IMG/VR virus record: IMGVR_UViG_3300046740_000511
Coordinates: 1 to 48,487 of that record
DNA: 48,487 nucleotides
Origin: a virus
Reading direction: 5' to 3' (one strand)
The notes under the pieces were generated by a model that did no database searches, was not told the origin of the DNA, and worked only from the letters and a program-made list of their open reading frames with translations. Position 1 is the stretch's first letter. Each line of letters begins with the position of its first letter. Below are positions 26,014 through 35,621 of the stretch, one piece after another. The translations under genes were made by a program, and so were the position numbers.

Positions 26014-27252
26014 TTAGGTGCCCAGCTGCATCGTTGAATAGAGCTCGCCGCTCACGCTCGAGAACAGGCGCCCCTGCGCCAAGCCGAACGAATTGAGCGC
26101 GCGGATTTTGTAGAACGCTCGCGAGCTCCAGGTCACCCCACCGTCGCGGCTGACCATGGCAACCGTTCCCGAGCTGAAAGCGCCGAGGAGGACGATCACA
26201 TTGAAAAAGTTATCAACCAGGATCCGCGGCTTGCCGCTGAGCGTGATCCCCATTGCGACCGTCGAGACGAGCTGCCAATTCAGCGTCGAGTCGGTCGAGC
26301 AGATCCGCACCTGCCCGGGCACCGCGGTGATCGCGCCCACGTGCCAGATCGTCGTGCCGCCGTTGCCATCGATCCATCCGCTGTCGGCATAGTCGGAAGG
26401 GTTCGGCACGGTGGGCGCTACCGCCCAGGATGTTCCCCCGTTTGTCGACCGCGAGATCGCGACGGCGGCCGACCCATCGAGGCCGCACGCGAGCGTGTCG
26501 CCGTTCGAGAAATTCGCGAGGCCGCCTTGCGCGCTATTCAACGTCGTCGCAGCATTCGTCCACGTCGAGGCCGCATCGACGTCCTGCGCCACGTTGACGC
26601 CCGCCGCGAACGACACGAGAAAGCGGCTTTGCGTCGTGTTGTATATGATGCGATCGGGCGTTGCCCCGAGGTCAGATCCAGCGCTCCAGCTCGTTCCGAA
26701 ATTGGTACTGAAGCAACATCGATTGCCACCCGTGCCGATCACGACGGTGCGCCCCGTCGTGATCGCGATGTCCGTAACCAGTGACGTGATCGAGGTGATC
26801 GTGCCGATGCCCCCTTGCCCGGAATCGTCCGACTCGCTGAAGCGGTGCACATCGCTCGCGCCCGCCTTGACAATGATCAGCGTGCCGTTCGATTGCCGCG
26901 CGATGCCGAGCGAGGCCGCCGTGTCTGCATAGGGGTTCGCATCATCGATCAGTCGCAACTGTAGGAGCGCGAGATCGAGCCGGGCAAACGAGGCTGCCGC
27001 GCTCGCCTCCGCGATCGCTTGCACCGCCGCGAGGTATTGGCTCGCGCCGACCTCGTCGGGCGAGCCGCTCGGTATGATCGCCGCGCTCGCGAGGAGCGAT
27101 TGCAGAAAGCCCCATAGATCGTTCACCCAGTCGCGCTCGAGCGGCGTGCCCGAGCCGTCCTGAAAGGTCGTCGCGTTGCGTGCCTTGCCCTGCGGATAGG
27201 CGGCAGCGACGTCCGTTTGCGCGGGGTATCGGGCGCCGGGGATGAGTGCCAT
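26014..27252 (-). CDS. Tail protein with sialidase-like BNR (Asp-box) repeats
   Basis: 412 residues. The N-terminus (IPGARYPAQTDVAAAYPQGK, a virion-anchor-type segment) precedes a beta-propeller region with Asp-box motifs: STNFGTSWSAGS, STNGGTSWAV and SRDGGVTWSSRA (S-x-D/N-x-G-x-T/S-W). Such propellers occur in sialidases and in host-binding or glycan-degrading tail proteins. The catalytic Arg/Glu/Tyr set of sialidases cannot be assigned, so it may only bind glycans. Inserted between gp47 and gp48, an uncommon position. Confidence 0.65.
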   Translation of the reverse strand: MALIPGARYPAQTDVAAAYPQGKARNATTFQDGSGTPLERDWVNDLWGFLQSLLASAAIIPSGSPDEVGASQYLAAVQAIAEASAAASFARLDLALLQLRLIDDANPYADTAASLGIARQSNGTLIIVKAGASDVHRFSESDDSGQGGIGTITSITSLVTDIAITTGRTVVIGTGGNRCCFSTNFGTSWSAGSDLGATPDRIIYNTTQSRFLVSFAAGVNVAQDVDAASTWTNAATTLNSAQGGLANFSNGDTLACGLDGSAAVAISRSTNGGTSWAVAPTVPNPSDYADSGWIDGNGGTTIWHVGAITAVPGQVRICSTDSTLNWQLVSTVAMGITLSGKPRILVDNFFNVIVLLGAFSSGTVAMVSRDGGVTWSSRAFYKIRALNSFGLAQGRLFSSVSGELYSTMQLGT

Positions 27253-27267
27253 TTCGTCGAGTCCTTC

Positions 27268-28470
27268 TCAGATTGGAGTGATGGTGCCGAGCTTCGCGAG
27301 CTCGCCGCGCGTGAGCGTGTATTCCGTGATCACGATGCCGAACCGCCGCAGCGTGACCGAGGCCACCGTTGCGCCGTTCGATTCTGCAACCTCGTTCACG
27401 ACACCGCCGACCGCGCCCTGCGTCACGCGATCCAGGCGGGGCAGCGCCGAGAGTCCAACGATAAACGGTTCGCGCGTGCGGAGAAACTCATCGACGCCGA
27501 GCTCGATCGAGGCGAGCACCGCAGCGGGATCGGCAGCGTCAAAACCGGTGATGTCTACATCAAACCCGGTGCGCGTGATCGCTAGCACGTTGACCGCAGC
27601 GTTCGCGGGGCGACGGTTCGCGAGGCCGGTAGGCGAGGGCGCCTCGTTCGGATCGAAATCGATCGAGGCGCGCACCGCGGTGAGCTGTGATCCATCCGGG
27701 ATGCCGTCGGGACCGGCCTCCGCCTCGACGTACACATCGACCTCGCCCGGGTTCGTTCCCGTGTACGGAAACGCATTGCGGATGCCCGCGACCTCGGTTG
27801 CCCACGCTTGATAGTCCGCGTACGCGCCGCCCTGCGGCGGCCGCTGGAAACGCCGCAGCACCCGGGCGCGGTAGACCTCCTCGCTCTCGCCCTCGGCGCC
27901 CACGACGGCCGAGCCGGTGACCGTGGCATTCGTCGCGACGTTCGGCGGCGAGCCGGCAAACTGTAGGATCTGCCCGGGCTCCAGGTTTCCGACCGTGCCC
28001 GACCCGTCGCCTCCGTCCTGATCGGAGCTCGCGAGCACGGTTACCGTGATCGTCGGCAGCGCGAGCGGCACCGCGGCCGTCGTCAGGTAGACAACGCCGG
28101 TCGGCGCGTAGAGCAATTGCGTGCCGCCGGCGAGCGAGCCCACCGCAGCGAGCACGGTTACCTGGAGCGTGAGCTGCGCTTGGGTCGCGGGCAGCGGATC
28201 GCCCACGCCCCCGAGCCTGCCCCATTCCACGAGCGGGATAATGAGCTGCCCGTTTACCTCGGTTTCCTCGAACGATGCCGAGCTGACAAATTGCTGGAGC
28301 AGCGAGAAACCAGCGTATTTGTAGAGAACGATGTAGACGGCCGCGAGCACCTTTGCGAGCACGCGCGAAAACGCTTTCGGCAGCAGCGGGATCGTCTGAG
28401 AGATCGCGCTCTCGAGCTGCCCGATGATGTTGCTCGCGACCTGTTGGGTCGTGGGTGTTACGAGAGCCAT
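27268..28470 (-). CDS. Baseplate J / gp47 family protein
   Basis: 400 residues. N-terminal ~100 residues bear VASNIIGQLESAISQTIPLL, then NGQLIIPLVEWGRLGGVG, and the middle GEPSPTGLANRRPANAAVNV. The pattern of an N-terminal helical domain, a strand-rich centre with EGESEEVYRARVLRRFQRPP (baseplate J signature) and a C-terminal RDRVTQGAVGGVVNE-like part matches gpJ/gp47. It forms the baseplate wedge of contractile tails, gene order gp46-gp47. Confidence 0.85.
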   Translation of the reverse strand: MALVTPTTQQVASNIIGQLESAISQTIPLLPKAFSRVLAKVLAAVYIVLYKYAGFSLLQQFVSSASFEETEVNGQLIIPLVEWGRLGGVGDPLPATQAQLTLQVTVLAAVGSLAGGTQLLYAPTGVVYLTTAAVPLALPTITVTVLASSDQDGGDGSGTVGNLEPGQILQFAGSPPNVATNATVTGSAVVGAEGESEEVYRARVLRRFQRPPQGGAYADYQAWATEVAGIRNAFPYTGTNPGEVDVYVEAEAGPDGIPDGSQLTAVRASIDFDPNEAPSPTGLANRRPANAAVNVLAITRTGFDVDITGFDAADPAAVLASIELGVDEFLRTREPFIVGLSALPRLDRVTQGAVGGVVNEVAESNGATVASVTLRRFGIVITEYTLTRGELAKLGTITPI

Positions 28471-28477
28471 AGTTTCC

Positions 28478-28894
28478 TCATCCGAAAAAAAGCTCGATGC
28501 GCTGCCCGTCGGGCGTGATGATCACGAGCGCGAGCAGCACGCGATCGACCGCGGGGATCGTGGCCTCGACGGTCACGCTCACCGCGACGCCGGCGTCGAG
28601 CATCCACTGCAGATCGCGCGCGGCCGCCTGCTCGATGCGCCGTAGATTGAACGGGATCGCGGGCAGCGCTTGCACGAGAAATTGCGTCTCGCTGCGGTAG
28701 TGCCGCTCGGGCTCGACCTCGAGCAGATTCCCCCAAAATTGGAGCGTGGTATCGGTGCCCGCCGGGTCATCCTCATTCCCGCCAAACAACGACAGATAGG
28801 CGGCCGTCTCGAGGCCCTCGCTCATGAGGAGCAACCCGCCTTGGATCGTGATCTCGCCGCCGTCGTTGCTTTGCCGTAGCAGAACGTCCGTCAA
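28478..28894 (-). CDS. Baseplate protein, Mu gp46 type
   Basis: 138 residues. MTDVLLRQSNDGGEITIQGG and FWGNLLEVEPERHYRSETQF followed by PFNLRRIEQAAARDLQWMLD are typical of gp46. The family forms the wedge ring together with gp47/J. The gene stands directly before gp47 in transcription order. Confidence 0.85.
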   Translation of the reverse strand: MTDVLLRQSNDGGEITIQGGLLLMSEGLETAAYLSLFGGNEDDPAGTDTTLQFWGNLLEVEPERHYRSETQFLVQALPAIPFNLRRIEQAAARDLQWMLDAGVAVSVTVEATIPAVDRVLLALVIITPDGQRIELFFG

Positions 28895-28897
28895 TGC

Positions 28898-29338
28898 TCA
28901 GCTCCAGGGAACTACGGTATTTGGGGGGGCGACGAGCACACCCGTGCCCGTGCGAAACCAGGTGTCGATCAGCGATGCCCACGCCGCGGCCGCGGCCGCA
29001 TGCGTCGGCTGCTCGGTGGCGAGCTGCCCGGCGACGTTGAGCGGCGCCGCCGGCGGCACCCCGGTAAACGTGGGCAGCATGCCGCCGGCGACGGTCACCG
29101 CGAACGCAGCGAACGCAGCGTCGAACGGCGAGGCCGCCGAGGGCGCAGCAAAGGCACTCGCGAGCGCGCTCGAGAGCGCGGCGACGCCGGCCGCGACGGT
29201 CGTAGAGGCGGGCACGATGGCCGCAGCGTAGCCGTTGACGGCATCCGCCCACGCCTGCGCGCAGGCCGCCCGGGTCGCGGGGGGCGAGGCAAACAGAGAG
29301 GCGAGCGAGCTTTGCAGCGCGGCGGGGTTCAGTGGCAT
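28898..29338 (-). CDS. Hypothetical Ala-rich structural protein
   Basis: 146 residues, extremely Ala-rich (FDAAFAAFAVTVAGGMLPTF). Start LNPAALQSSLASLFASPPAT and end WFRTGTGVLVAPPNTVVPW resemble small tail-associated proteins that lie between gp45 and gp46 in some Mu-like tails. Function unknown; probably a virion or tail assembly component by position. Confidence 0.55.
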   Translation of the reverse strand: MPLNPAALQSSLASLFASPPATRAACAQAWADAVNGYAAAIVPASTTVAAGVAALSSALASAFAAPSAASPFDAAFAAFAVTVAGGMLPTFTGVPPAAPLNVAGQLATEQPTHAAAAAAWASLIDTWFRTGTGVLVAPPNTVVPWS

Positions 29339-29371
29339 TTGCGCGGAATTCTCACGTTTCGCGTGAAACGT

Positions 29372-29890
29372 TCACGTACCCGGGATCGGCGGACCGATCG
29401 GGCCAAAGGGACTATTGTGCCCGTGAGTGCCCGCGCCGAACGTGCCGAGCGGTGTCGTCGCGACGACATTGCCCGCGGCATCGATGGCAAGGCCGCCCGC
29501 GGCATTGCTGAGAGTGATCGACCCGTCGGCGCCGAGCTCGGCCGCGCTGCCCGCGAGCAGGCTATGCACGAGGATCGACCCGTCGGCTTTCGCCCAAACC
29601 TCCGCGACGGGCGTGCCGTCCGCTGCGCGCGAGTAGAGGCGATGCTCGCCGGCGCCGGCGACGCCCGCGTTTTTCGGATCTTGGTAACCGACGGCCTGCG
29701 CGTTACCAGCACCCTGATCGTCGCCCAGGTAGGCGACGTCTCCAGGTAGCGGACGGGCATCGGTGCCCGGCGGCGCGAAGTGGCCCGCGGTCGTGGGATC
29801 GGCGTCGCCGCTGTCGCACTTGACCTCGGGCGTGGGCGTGCCCTGATCGCTGCTCCGCAGGAACTCGACCACGGTGCTCAGAGATCCCAC
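29372..29890 (-). CDS. Baseplate assembly V / gp45-like spike protein
   Basis: 172 residues from GTG 29890, overlapping the end of the upstream gene by 13 bp. The middle (VAYLGDDQGAGNAQAVGYQD) and the later strand repeats ending GAGTHGHNSPFGPIGPPIPG are typical of the gpV/gp45 puncturing tip (OB-fold plus beta-helix with HxH metal site). It is shorter than P2 gpV. It lies between gp44 and gp46 as expected. Confidence 0.75.
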   Translation of the reverse strand: MGSLSTVVEFLRSSDQGTPTPEVKCDSGDADPTTAGHFAPPGTDARPLPGDVAYLGDDQGAGNAQAVGYQDPKNAGVAGAGEHRLYSRAADGTPVAEVWAKADGSILVHSLLAGSAAELGADGSITLSNAAGGLAIDAAGNVVATTPLGTFGAGTHGHNSPFGPIGPPIPGT

Positions 29891-30921
29891 GGTAGTTTCC
29901 CCGGTAGCGTGCCGCCGAACGAGCCGGGCAGCACGAGCTCGAGCGTGGCGCTTTCCCGATCGGCGACTTGCTTGAATTTGACCGCGCGGATCAAGAGCTC
30001 CGTCTCCGCATAGATCATCGCGCCCGGCGCGGTGATCGCGATCGTCGTGTTGGGCGTCCAGAGATTTCCGGACGGGTCGCGCCAGGTCGGCAGATCCTCG
30101 ACGGTATACGTCGCCGAGCTCGCCACCATCCGCCCAACCATGGCCTTGGTTGCGCGCGGCACGTCCGCCGATCCGGTGTCGCCGGTGCTCGCGCAATGGT
30201 GCCGCGGAACGGGCGCGCGATATAGCTCGTTCCGTTGCGTGTATTTCGAGCCGTGCTGCTGCCCGGATTTTTTGCAGGCGCGCCCCGTCACATGTGAGAA
30301 CCACTTGCCCGGCTGGAATTGCGCCGACACCTTGCCGAGCGGCTGGCCATCGATGCGAGCCACGGGCGCGCCCGTCGCGCCCTCGCTGCGGAACGCGAGA
30401 TCGCCGCTCGCCGTATCGGTCACGACGAAACCGCGCTGTAGCGCGAGGTCCGCGAGGAACCCGTGCAATTCCTCCTCGGGCCCGCACTTGACTCGCGCGA
30501 ACTTGGCACCCGGCGAGCCGTCGAGATTCACGACGACGCCGAGCGTGCCGCCGGCGAGGTGTTGCGCGACGAGCTTGAGATCGATGTTGTTGTATTCGCG
30601 CGCGAGGTCGGGCGGCGCGCAAATCTCAGTGAGCCAATACGCCGTCGAGTAGGCGGTCACGCCGATCGAGGCTTGCGTCGCATCGACGCTGGGCGAAACA
30701 TCCTGGATCTTCCCGGTGAGAAACAGCTCGCCGCCGATCTCGATCGTGACCTCCGGAAACGCGAGCGGCTCGAACGCCTCGCGCATTTCTTGCCGGTCCG
30801 GATCCCACGGGCCCGTGAGCGAGGCGCAGCGGTAGCTATCCAAGCCGACGGACAATTCGATCTCCGACCACTGGCCAAAGCGGCGCCCGTCTGTGTGCTT
30901 GACCTCGACGGCCTCAGGCAT
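29878..30921 (-). CDS. Baseplate hub, Mu gp44 (P) family
   Basis: 347 residues from ATG 30921 (an in-frame TTG at 30930 is possible). EVKHTDGRRFGQWSEIELSV, LYVEGELFLTGKIQDVSPSV-like strands and VRITAPGAMIY-type segments fit gp44/gpD of contractile tails, the hub that holds the spike. The ATGCCTGA overlap with the preceding stop indicates coupling. Confidence 0.8.
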   Translation of the reverse strand: MPEAVEVKHTDGRRFGQWSEIELSVGLDSYRCASLTGPWDPDRQEMREAFEPLAFPEVTIEIGGELFLTGKIQDVSPSVDATQASIGVTAYSTAYWLTEICAPPDLAREYNNIDLKLVAQHLAGGTLGVVVNLDGSPGAKFARVKCGPEEELHGFLADLALQRGFVVTDTASGDLAFRSEGATGAPVARIDGQPLGKVSAQFQPGKWFSHVTGRACKKSGQQHGSKYTQRNELYRAPVPRHHCASTGDTGSADVPRATKAMVGRMVASSATYTVEDLPTWRDPSGNLWTPNTTIAITAPGAMIYAETELLIRAVKFKQVADRESATLELVLPGSFGGTLPGKLPWDL

Positions 30922-32173
30922 AGTAGACAATGCGCCGCCCGCGCGGCAGCTCGATGATCCCGCTGCCCGTGAGCTTGTTCGTGCTGATCAGAAAATCGAG
31001 GCGGGCGTCGACCGAGCCATAGATCTCGGCGGCGAGCTCGATGATGTTGCGCGCCCGGTCGAGCACGATCACGCGCTCGGTAACGAGCGTGAAACTGATT
31101 TCAACCAGGAACCCGATCGCGACCGCGGTCGTTTCCTGGAGCGCTTGATACCCCTCGCCCTGATCGATCTGCTCCTGATCGTCGTAGCGCTGATCGCTCC
31201 AGGCCGCGAGGGCCTCGGCCTGCTCGACGATCGCCGCGGCCGCGGCGATGGCCTCAGGCTTGGCGGCGAACGTGTTCTCGTTTACCGAGCTCACCGAGCC
31301 GGTGACCGCAGCGGAGGCCATGAGGCTCGCGAGCTGGAATTCGTTCGAGCGCCGCGCGCGCAGGGCCGGGATCACCGAGACATCGGCGGGCGAGCTCGCC
31401 GATGATTTCACCATCCGATCGAGCAGGTTCGCATACGCCTCGAGGCGCGAGGCGATGCCCGCGAGCGCGCGCGCGGGCAGGGTCGCGAGATTCATGAGCT
31501 GCCGAGCGAGGAGCAACGGCTGCCCGATGAGCACATCGATCCCGAAATTGATATCGCTTTGCACCTGCCGAAATTCGCGGTTCACGCTGTCCGTCGCGGC
31601 GGCGACTTTCGCGAGCGAGGCTTGCACGTTCCGCAGCGCCTCGCGCACCGAGAGTTTCGCGGCCGCGCGGCGCGCCTCGCTGTCGAGCTTCATTCCTTTG
31701 GAGAACGCGTGCGACAGTTTCGCGGTCGACTTGCTCATCGACTGCACGAGCTCGCCCTTGGCACTGAAACCGCTGGACGGATAGATCGCGCCGAGCGTGC
31801 TCCAAAAGGTGACCTCGATGATGCTTTGATTTGCGGCGTTCGTGAGATCGTCGCGGCGCGTGATCGTGCCGTAGGGCACAACGTTTTTCTTTCCGTACAG
31901 GGGATGTTCGAGCTTGCCCTCGCCGCGCTCGAGCAGCAGCGACTCGAATGCCTCCGCTTCTTTGTCGCAATCGGCGCCGGTGAAAATGCAGCGCAACGGA
32001 AAGCGCCGTTCGCTTTGCCCGTTGTCCTGGAGGTACGTGCCATCGATGCCCGGGAACGCGAACGTCGCGGTTCGCTTCTCCACTTCCTTGGATACGTCCT
32101 CGTAAATGAACGTTTGCCGCGTGCCCGCCGGCGAGGTGTACGCGGCCTCCGCGAGCCGTTCTTTCCAGCTCAA
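30914..32173 (-). CDS. Tail protein, Mu gp43 / DNA circularisation N-type
   Basis: 419 residues from TTG 32173 (overlap TTGA with the tape measure stop). KERLAEAAYTSPAGTRQTFI near the start and KRTATFAFPGIDGTYLQDNG are diagnostic of the DNA circularisation N-terminal family (Mu N/gp43). RRFPLRCIFTGADCD follows. The rest is helical. In Mu this family belongs to the tail module between the tape measure and gp44, as here. Confidence 0.85.
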   Translation of the reverse strand: MSWKERLAEAAYTSPAGTRQTFIYEDVSKEVEKRTATFAFPGIDGTYLQDNGQSERRFPLRCIFTGADCDKEAEAFESLLLERGEGKLEHPLYGKKNVVPYGTITRRDDLTNAANQSIIEVTFWSTLGAIYPSSGFSAKGELVQSMSKSTAKLSHAFSKGMKLDSEARRAAAKLSVREALRNVQASLAKVAAATDSVNREFRQVQSDINFGIDVLIGQPLLLARQLMNLATLPARALAGIASRLEAYANLLDRMVKSSASSPADVSVIPALRARRSNEFQLASLMASAAVTGSVSSVNENTFAAKPEAIAAAAAIVEQAEALAAWSDQRYDDQEQIDQGEGYQALQETTAVAIGFLVEISFTLVTERVIVLDRARNIIELAAEIYGSVDARLDFLISTNKLTGSGIIELPRGRRIVYYA

Positions 32174-34452
32174 AACGCCCCCGATTGCTGGACGCGCAGC
32201 GGCACCGAGCTCGCCTTGCTTTGCGCCGTTGCCTTGACGCCGGGCGCCGCCTTGACCGTGATTTCCCCGCTCACGCTCGCGCTCGCATTCGCCTCGGCGG
32301 CCTCGCTCGCCGCGCGCGCCTGCGGCGTGACGATCTGCGGCGCGTCGCGCTCGGCGAGATCCTGTTTGAGGCGGGCGTCGCGGGCGCTGGCATTCATCGC
32401 GGCATCGTGCGCCTTGAATGGATCGAAGGTACCCATCGCGCGCATTTGGTCGATCGTGCCCCCGATGCCGCCCGAGCCTGAGAGCGATTTGTCGAGGGCG
32501 CCCCACTGGTCCCATGCCGCTTTCAACGCGAGCACCGCAGCGGCCGCGGCGCCTACCGTGAGAATGAATGGGGCGAGCGCTGCCGCCTGCGCGCCGATGG
32601 CTGGCACGGTCGCGAGGGTCGCTGCGCGGAACACCCCGAGGGCTCCGGAGGTCACCCCGAGCACGGCCGCGTAGGCGCCCTGCGCCGCGGTCGCGATGAG
32701 CGTGGCCGCTTGCGAGGCGAGCTGCGCCACCCTGCCCGCGACCGTGGCAACGGTGACACGCCCCGTCACGAGAGCGACCGCGGTTTGGGCGGCCTCATAC
32801 AGCCACGTCGCCGCGGTGAGCGCGGCCGCCGCAGCGCTCGAGGCGTATTGAGCCACCTTGCTCGCGACCGCGGCGAGCGTAAATTCTGCGGTGCCGACCT
32901 GCCCCGCCCAGATTGCGGCCTCATACAGCCACGTCGCGGCGGTGAGCGCGCCGGTCGCCACGCTCGATGCGAGCTGCGCCACCTTGAGGGCGACGATCTC
33001 GCCGGCGAGCGCCACGTTGGAAAGGATGCTGGAGTCGGTCGCCGCATTCCAAAGCCACGTCGCGCCGGTCGCGAGCTTCGCGACGACCTCGTATGCGAGG
33101 ATCGCCATGTTGATCGCCTTGATTGCCACCGCGAACGCGAGGAACCCGGCAAAGGCTTTCGCGAGCTTGATCGTCCACTCCCAAATTTTGGGCAGGTTAT
33201 CGCGGAGCGCGGTGATCCATTCGGCGGCCTTGGTTTTGATGAGCTCGCGGTTTTGAGTTACCCACTCGCTCGTCGCCTTGATGATGTCCAGCAGCACCGG
33301 GCGGATCGCGGTGAATACGTCGAGCTTCACGCCGTCGATCAAGGATGAGAAATTCCGCAGCGCGCCGAGCGTGTCGGCACTCAGCAGCTTTGCCATCCCC
33401 TCGGTCGTGCCGCCCGCCTTCTCGAGGCTCATTTTGAAATCGTCGATCGTTCCGACGCCCGCATCCATCAGCGCGATAAACGGCCCGATCGTGCGCGCTC
33501 CAAACACGTTCCCGAGCGCGGCGATCTTCTGCGCCTTTGTCATTTTCGCGGTAGCTTTCGCGAACCGCCCCACCGTCGCGGTCATGTCGATCGCGCCCGA
33601 CTTGGTTTTGGCGAGCTTGACCCCTAGCGCATTCATCCCCTTGACCGCGGAGGTGCTCGGGGCGCCGAGCTCGAGGAACATGTTGCGGATCGCGGTGCCC
33701 GCGTCGCCGCCCTTGATACCCACGCCGGCGAGCGCCTCCGCGTAGCCGACGAATTGTTCGAGCGAGGTGCCCGCGGAATTGGCGACGGTGCCGCCCATTT
33801 TCACCGCGTCGAATAGTTCCTCGACGTTCGTGGTCGAGTCGGCTGCGGCGCGTGTGAGAACATCCATCACGCGCGACATGTTGGCCGCGTTCTTTGTCGC
33901 ATCCTTGCTCGTGAGCGAGAACGCACCCATGGTGTTGTTGGCGATGTCACTCGCGCGCGCGAATTCGACTTTGCTCGCGGTCGCGAAATTGACGACTTTG
34001 GGCAAGGCGGCGATCGCGGCCTTGGCGGAAAGCCCTGCGGTCGCGAGCAGCGTGAGGCCTTCGGCCGCGTCCTGAGATGAGAACTCGGTTTCATCTCCGA
34101 CCTTGCGCGCCGCGATACTGAGGGCGTCGAATTCCTTGGTTCCCTGTTTGATCATCCCCGGGAACTGGGCGGCCGCAAACACCATCGTTCGCTCGAAATT
34201 CGCGCCCTCATCGATCGTGTCGCGGAGCGCCAGGCCTAGACCCGCCACGCTCACCGCGCCCGCGATGCCGATCGCATCGCTGAACTTGCCCATTCCCGCG
34301 ATGCCGCGATCGACCGCAGCATTCGCCCCCTTCAACGCGCCGCTCGCGCCCTTGCCTAGGCTGCCGAGCTTGGTTTTGATTTTGGCGATCGGTGCGCTGA
34401 TCTTGTCCAGCGCACTGAACACCGCCTCGATCGAGAATTTCTTACCGGCCAT
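32170..34452 (-). CDS. Tail tape measure protein
   Basis: 760 residues from ATG 34452. Ala-rich helical protein with hydrophobic segments (GFLAFAVAIKAINMAILAYE). It has TP901-type features (FSIEAVFSALDKISAPIAKI, ETEFSSQDAAEGLTLLATAG, and GTAIRNMFLELGAPSTSAVK). A tandem internal repeat runs over ~150 residues around VAQLASSVATGALTAATWLY and its copies. Length would give a tail of about 110 nm by the 0.15 nm per residue rule of thumb. Preceded by the frameshifted tail chaperone. Confidence 0.9.
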   Translation of the reverse strand: MAGKKFSIEAVFSALDKISAPIAKIKTKLGSLGKGASGALKGANAAVDRGIAGMGKFSDAIGIAGAVSVAGLGLALRDTIDEGANFERTMVFAAAQFPGMIKQGTKEFDALSIAARKVGDETEFSSQDAAEGLTLLATAGLSAKAAIAALPKVVNFATASKVEFARASDIANNTMGAFSLTSKDATKNAANMSRVMDVLTRAAADSTTNVEELFDAVKMGGTVANSAGTSLEQFVGYAEALAGVGIKGGDAGTAIRNMFLELGAPSTSAVKGMNALGVKLAKTKSGAIDMTATVGRFAKATAKMTKAQKIAALGNVFGARTIGPFIALMDAGVGTIDDFKMSLEKAGGTTEGMAKLLSADTLGALRNFSSLIDGVKLDVFTAIRPVLLDIIKATSEWVTQNRELIKTKAAEWITALRDNLPKIWEWTIKLAKAFAGFLAFAVAIKAINMAILAYEVVAKLATGATWLWNAATDSSILSNVALAGEIVALKVAQLASSVATGALTAATWLYEAAIWAGQVGTAEFTLAAVASKVAQYASSAAAAALTAATWLYEAAQTAVALVTGRVTVATVAGRVAQLASQAATLIATAAQGAYAAVLGVTSGALGVFRAATLATVPAIGAQAAALAPFILTVGAAAAAVLALKAAWDQWGALDKSLSGSGGIGGTIDQMRAMGTFDPFKAHDAAMNASARDARLKQDLAERDAPQIVTPQARAASEAAEANASASVSGEITVKAAPGVKATAQSKASSVPLRVQQSGAF

Positions 34453-34455
34453 TTC

Positions 34456-35114
34456 TCATGCGGGTTTCTTGCGGGGTTTCTTGCGGGGTTTCGCGGGCGC
34501 GGGGTCGGGCGCTACGCGCGTGTGCTTGCGGAGCTCGGGGCGCAGGCCCTCGTAAAAGAACACGAGCTCACCGATCGTGAGCGTGCGGGCGTCGGGCAGG
34601 CCCGCGTAATCTCGAGCGCACTGGAGCAGCATTTCCCGGTAGGTGGCCTTTGCGCTCGAGAGCCTCGCATCGGCGCCGTTGCGAACGATTCGATCGACTA
34701 CCGGACCGCCAAAAAAAGCTGTGCAATCCTATTGCAACCGTGGAAATCGCCAGCCATCAGTTTCGACAGCTCGCCCTTGCCCGTGCCCGTCAATTCACCC
34801 ATCGCGGCGACCGTGTTGGAAACGTCCTTCCCCTTGCCGTAGGTCTCGAGCGCAATGTACGTCGCGGTCGTGGCTCGATTGAACGTGAGCGCCTTTCCCT
34901 CCTCAGTCGTCCAGACGGGGCGGCCCTCGGTATCGATCACGAGCTTGCCGCGGCAGATGTCACGAACGATCGCCTTGCGCGTTGCTTGCCACTCCGCGAG
35001 CTCGTCTTTATCGAACGCGCTTTCGTCCTCATCGATGCGATTGGCCGCACACATGCGCGAGAACTCCGCGCCCGCGACCTCCGCGGCGATCTTCATTTGT
35101 ATCAATTGTCCCAT
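34456..35114 (-). CDS. Tail assembly chaperone fusion (G-GT type) made by -1 frameshift
   Basis: The zero-frame protein is 138 residues (34698-35114: QLIQMKIAAEVAGAEFSRMC ...). Its last codons are CTT TTT TTG GCG GTC CGG TAG. A -1 slip on T TTT TTG continues into a second frame ending at TGA 34456-34458 and adds ~85 residues (VVDRIVRNGADARLSSAKAT, REMLLQCARDYAGLPDARTL, then LVFFYEGLRPELRKHTR and a Lys/Arg-rich tail). Both parts are required for tail assembly in phages of this type. The tape measure starts 4 bp downstream. Confidence 0.85.
34711..34717 (-). other. Slippery heptamer for -1 frameshifting
   Basis: Minus strand T TTT TTG in zero frame, 4 codons before the stop of 34698-35114. It is the classical signal for making the tail assembly chaperone fusion. 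Confidence 0.8.
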
Positions 35115-35188
35115 TCGATTTCACTCCGTTGCGCGGGCTCGTTCCCGCGAAGCTGCCGAGCGAGCGATGCCTCGCCCGGCACGCGGGT

Positions 35189-35572
35189 TTACTGCGCCTC
35201 GAGCTTGCCGGGTCCGCCGACCTTGATCGAGGCCGTCGTGTTTTGGCTACTCACCTGGATCTCATCTGTGATGGTGCCCGTGCCCACGTAGACGGTGCCA
35301 TCGGCGAGCTCGAGCTCGATCGAGACGTAGTCTTGGCTGTCGGCGATTTCCTGCAGGAATTCCTGGCCGCCGGCGTTGTTGTTGATCTCTACCTGGAGGC
35401 CGTCGATCGCCCAGGGCACCCGGGTCATGATCTTGCGTGCGGTGCCGTCGCCGTTGGCTTGCACCTCGTTCTCGAAACCGCCCAACTTTTTGTTGGCCTC
35501 GGCATCCGACGCGACGGGGAAAATGCGACCACGGATCGTGATCGACTGGATGGATCCTCCTACTGCGGGCAT
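35189..35572 (-). CDS. Tail tube protein, Mu gpM type
   Basis: 127 residues. GSIQSITIRGRIFPVASDAE, then KIMTRVPWAIDGLQVEI and EFLQEIADSQDYVSIELELA are typical of the Mu-type tail tube family (beta-barrel ring). Located between sheath and tail chaperone, as expected. Confidence 0.85.
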   Translation of the reverse strand: MPAVGGSIQSITIRGRIFPVASDAEANKKLGGFENEVQANGDGTARKIMTRVPWAIDGLQVEINNNAGGQEFLQEIADSQDYVSIELELADGTVYVGTGTITDEIQVSSQNTTASIKVGGPGKLEAQ

Positions 35573-35621
35573 GGCTGCTGCTCCTATCTTTTTGGGGGTG
35601 AGGGTTCAGGCGGCGAGGGCC

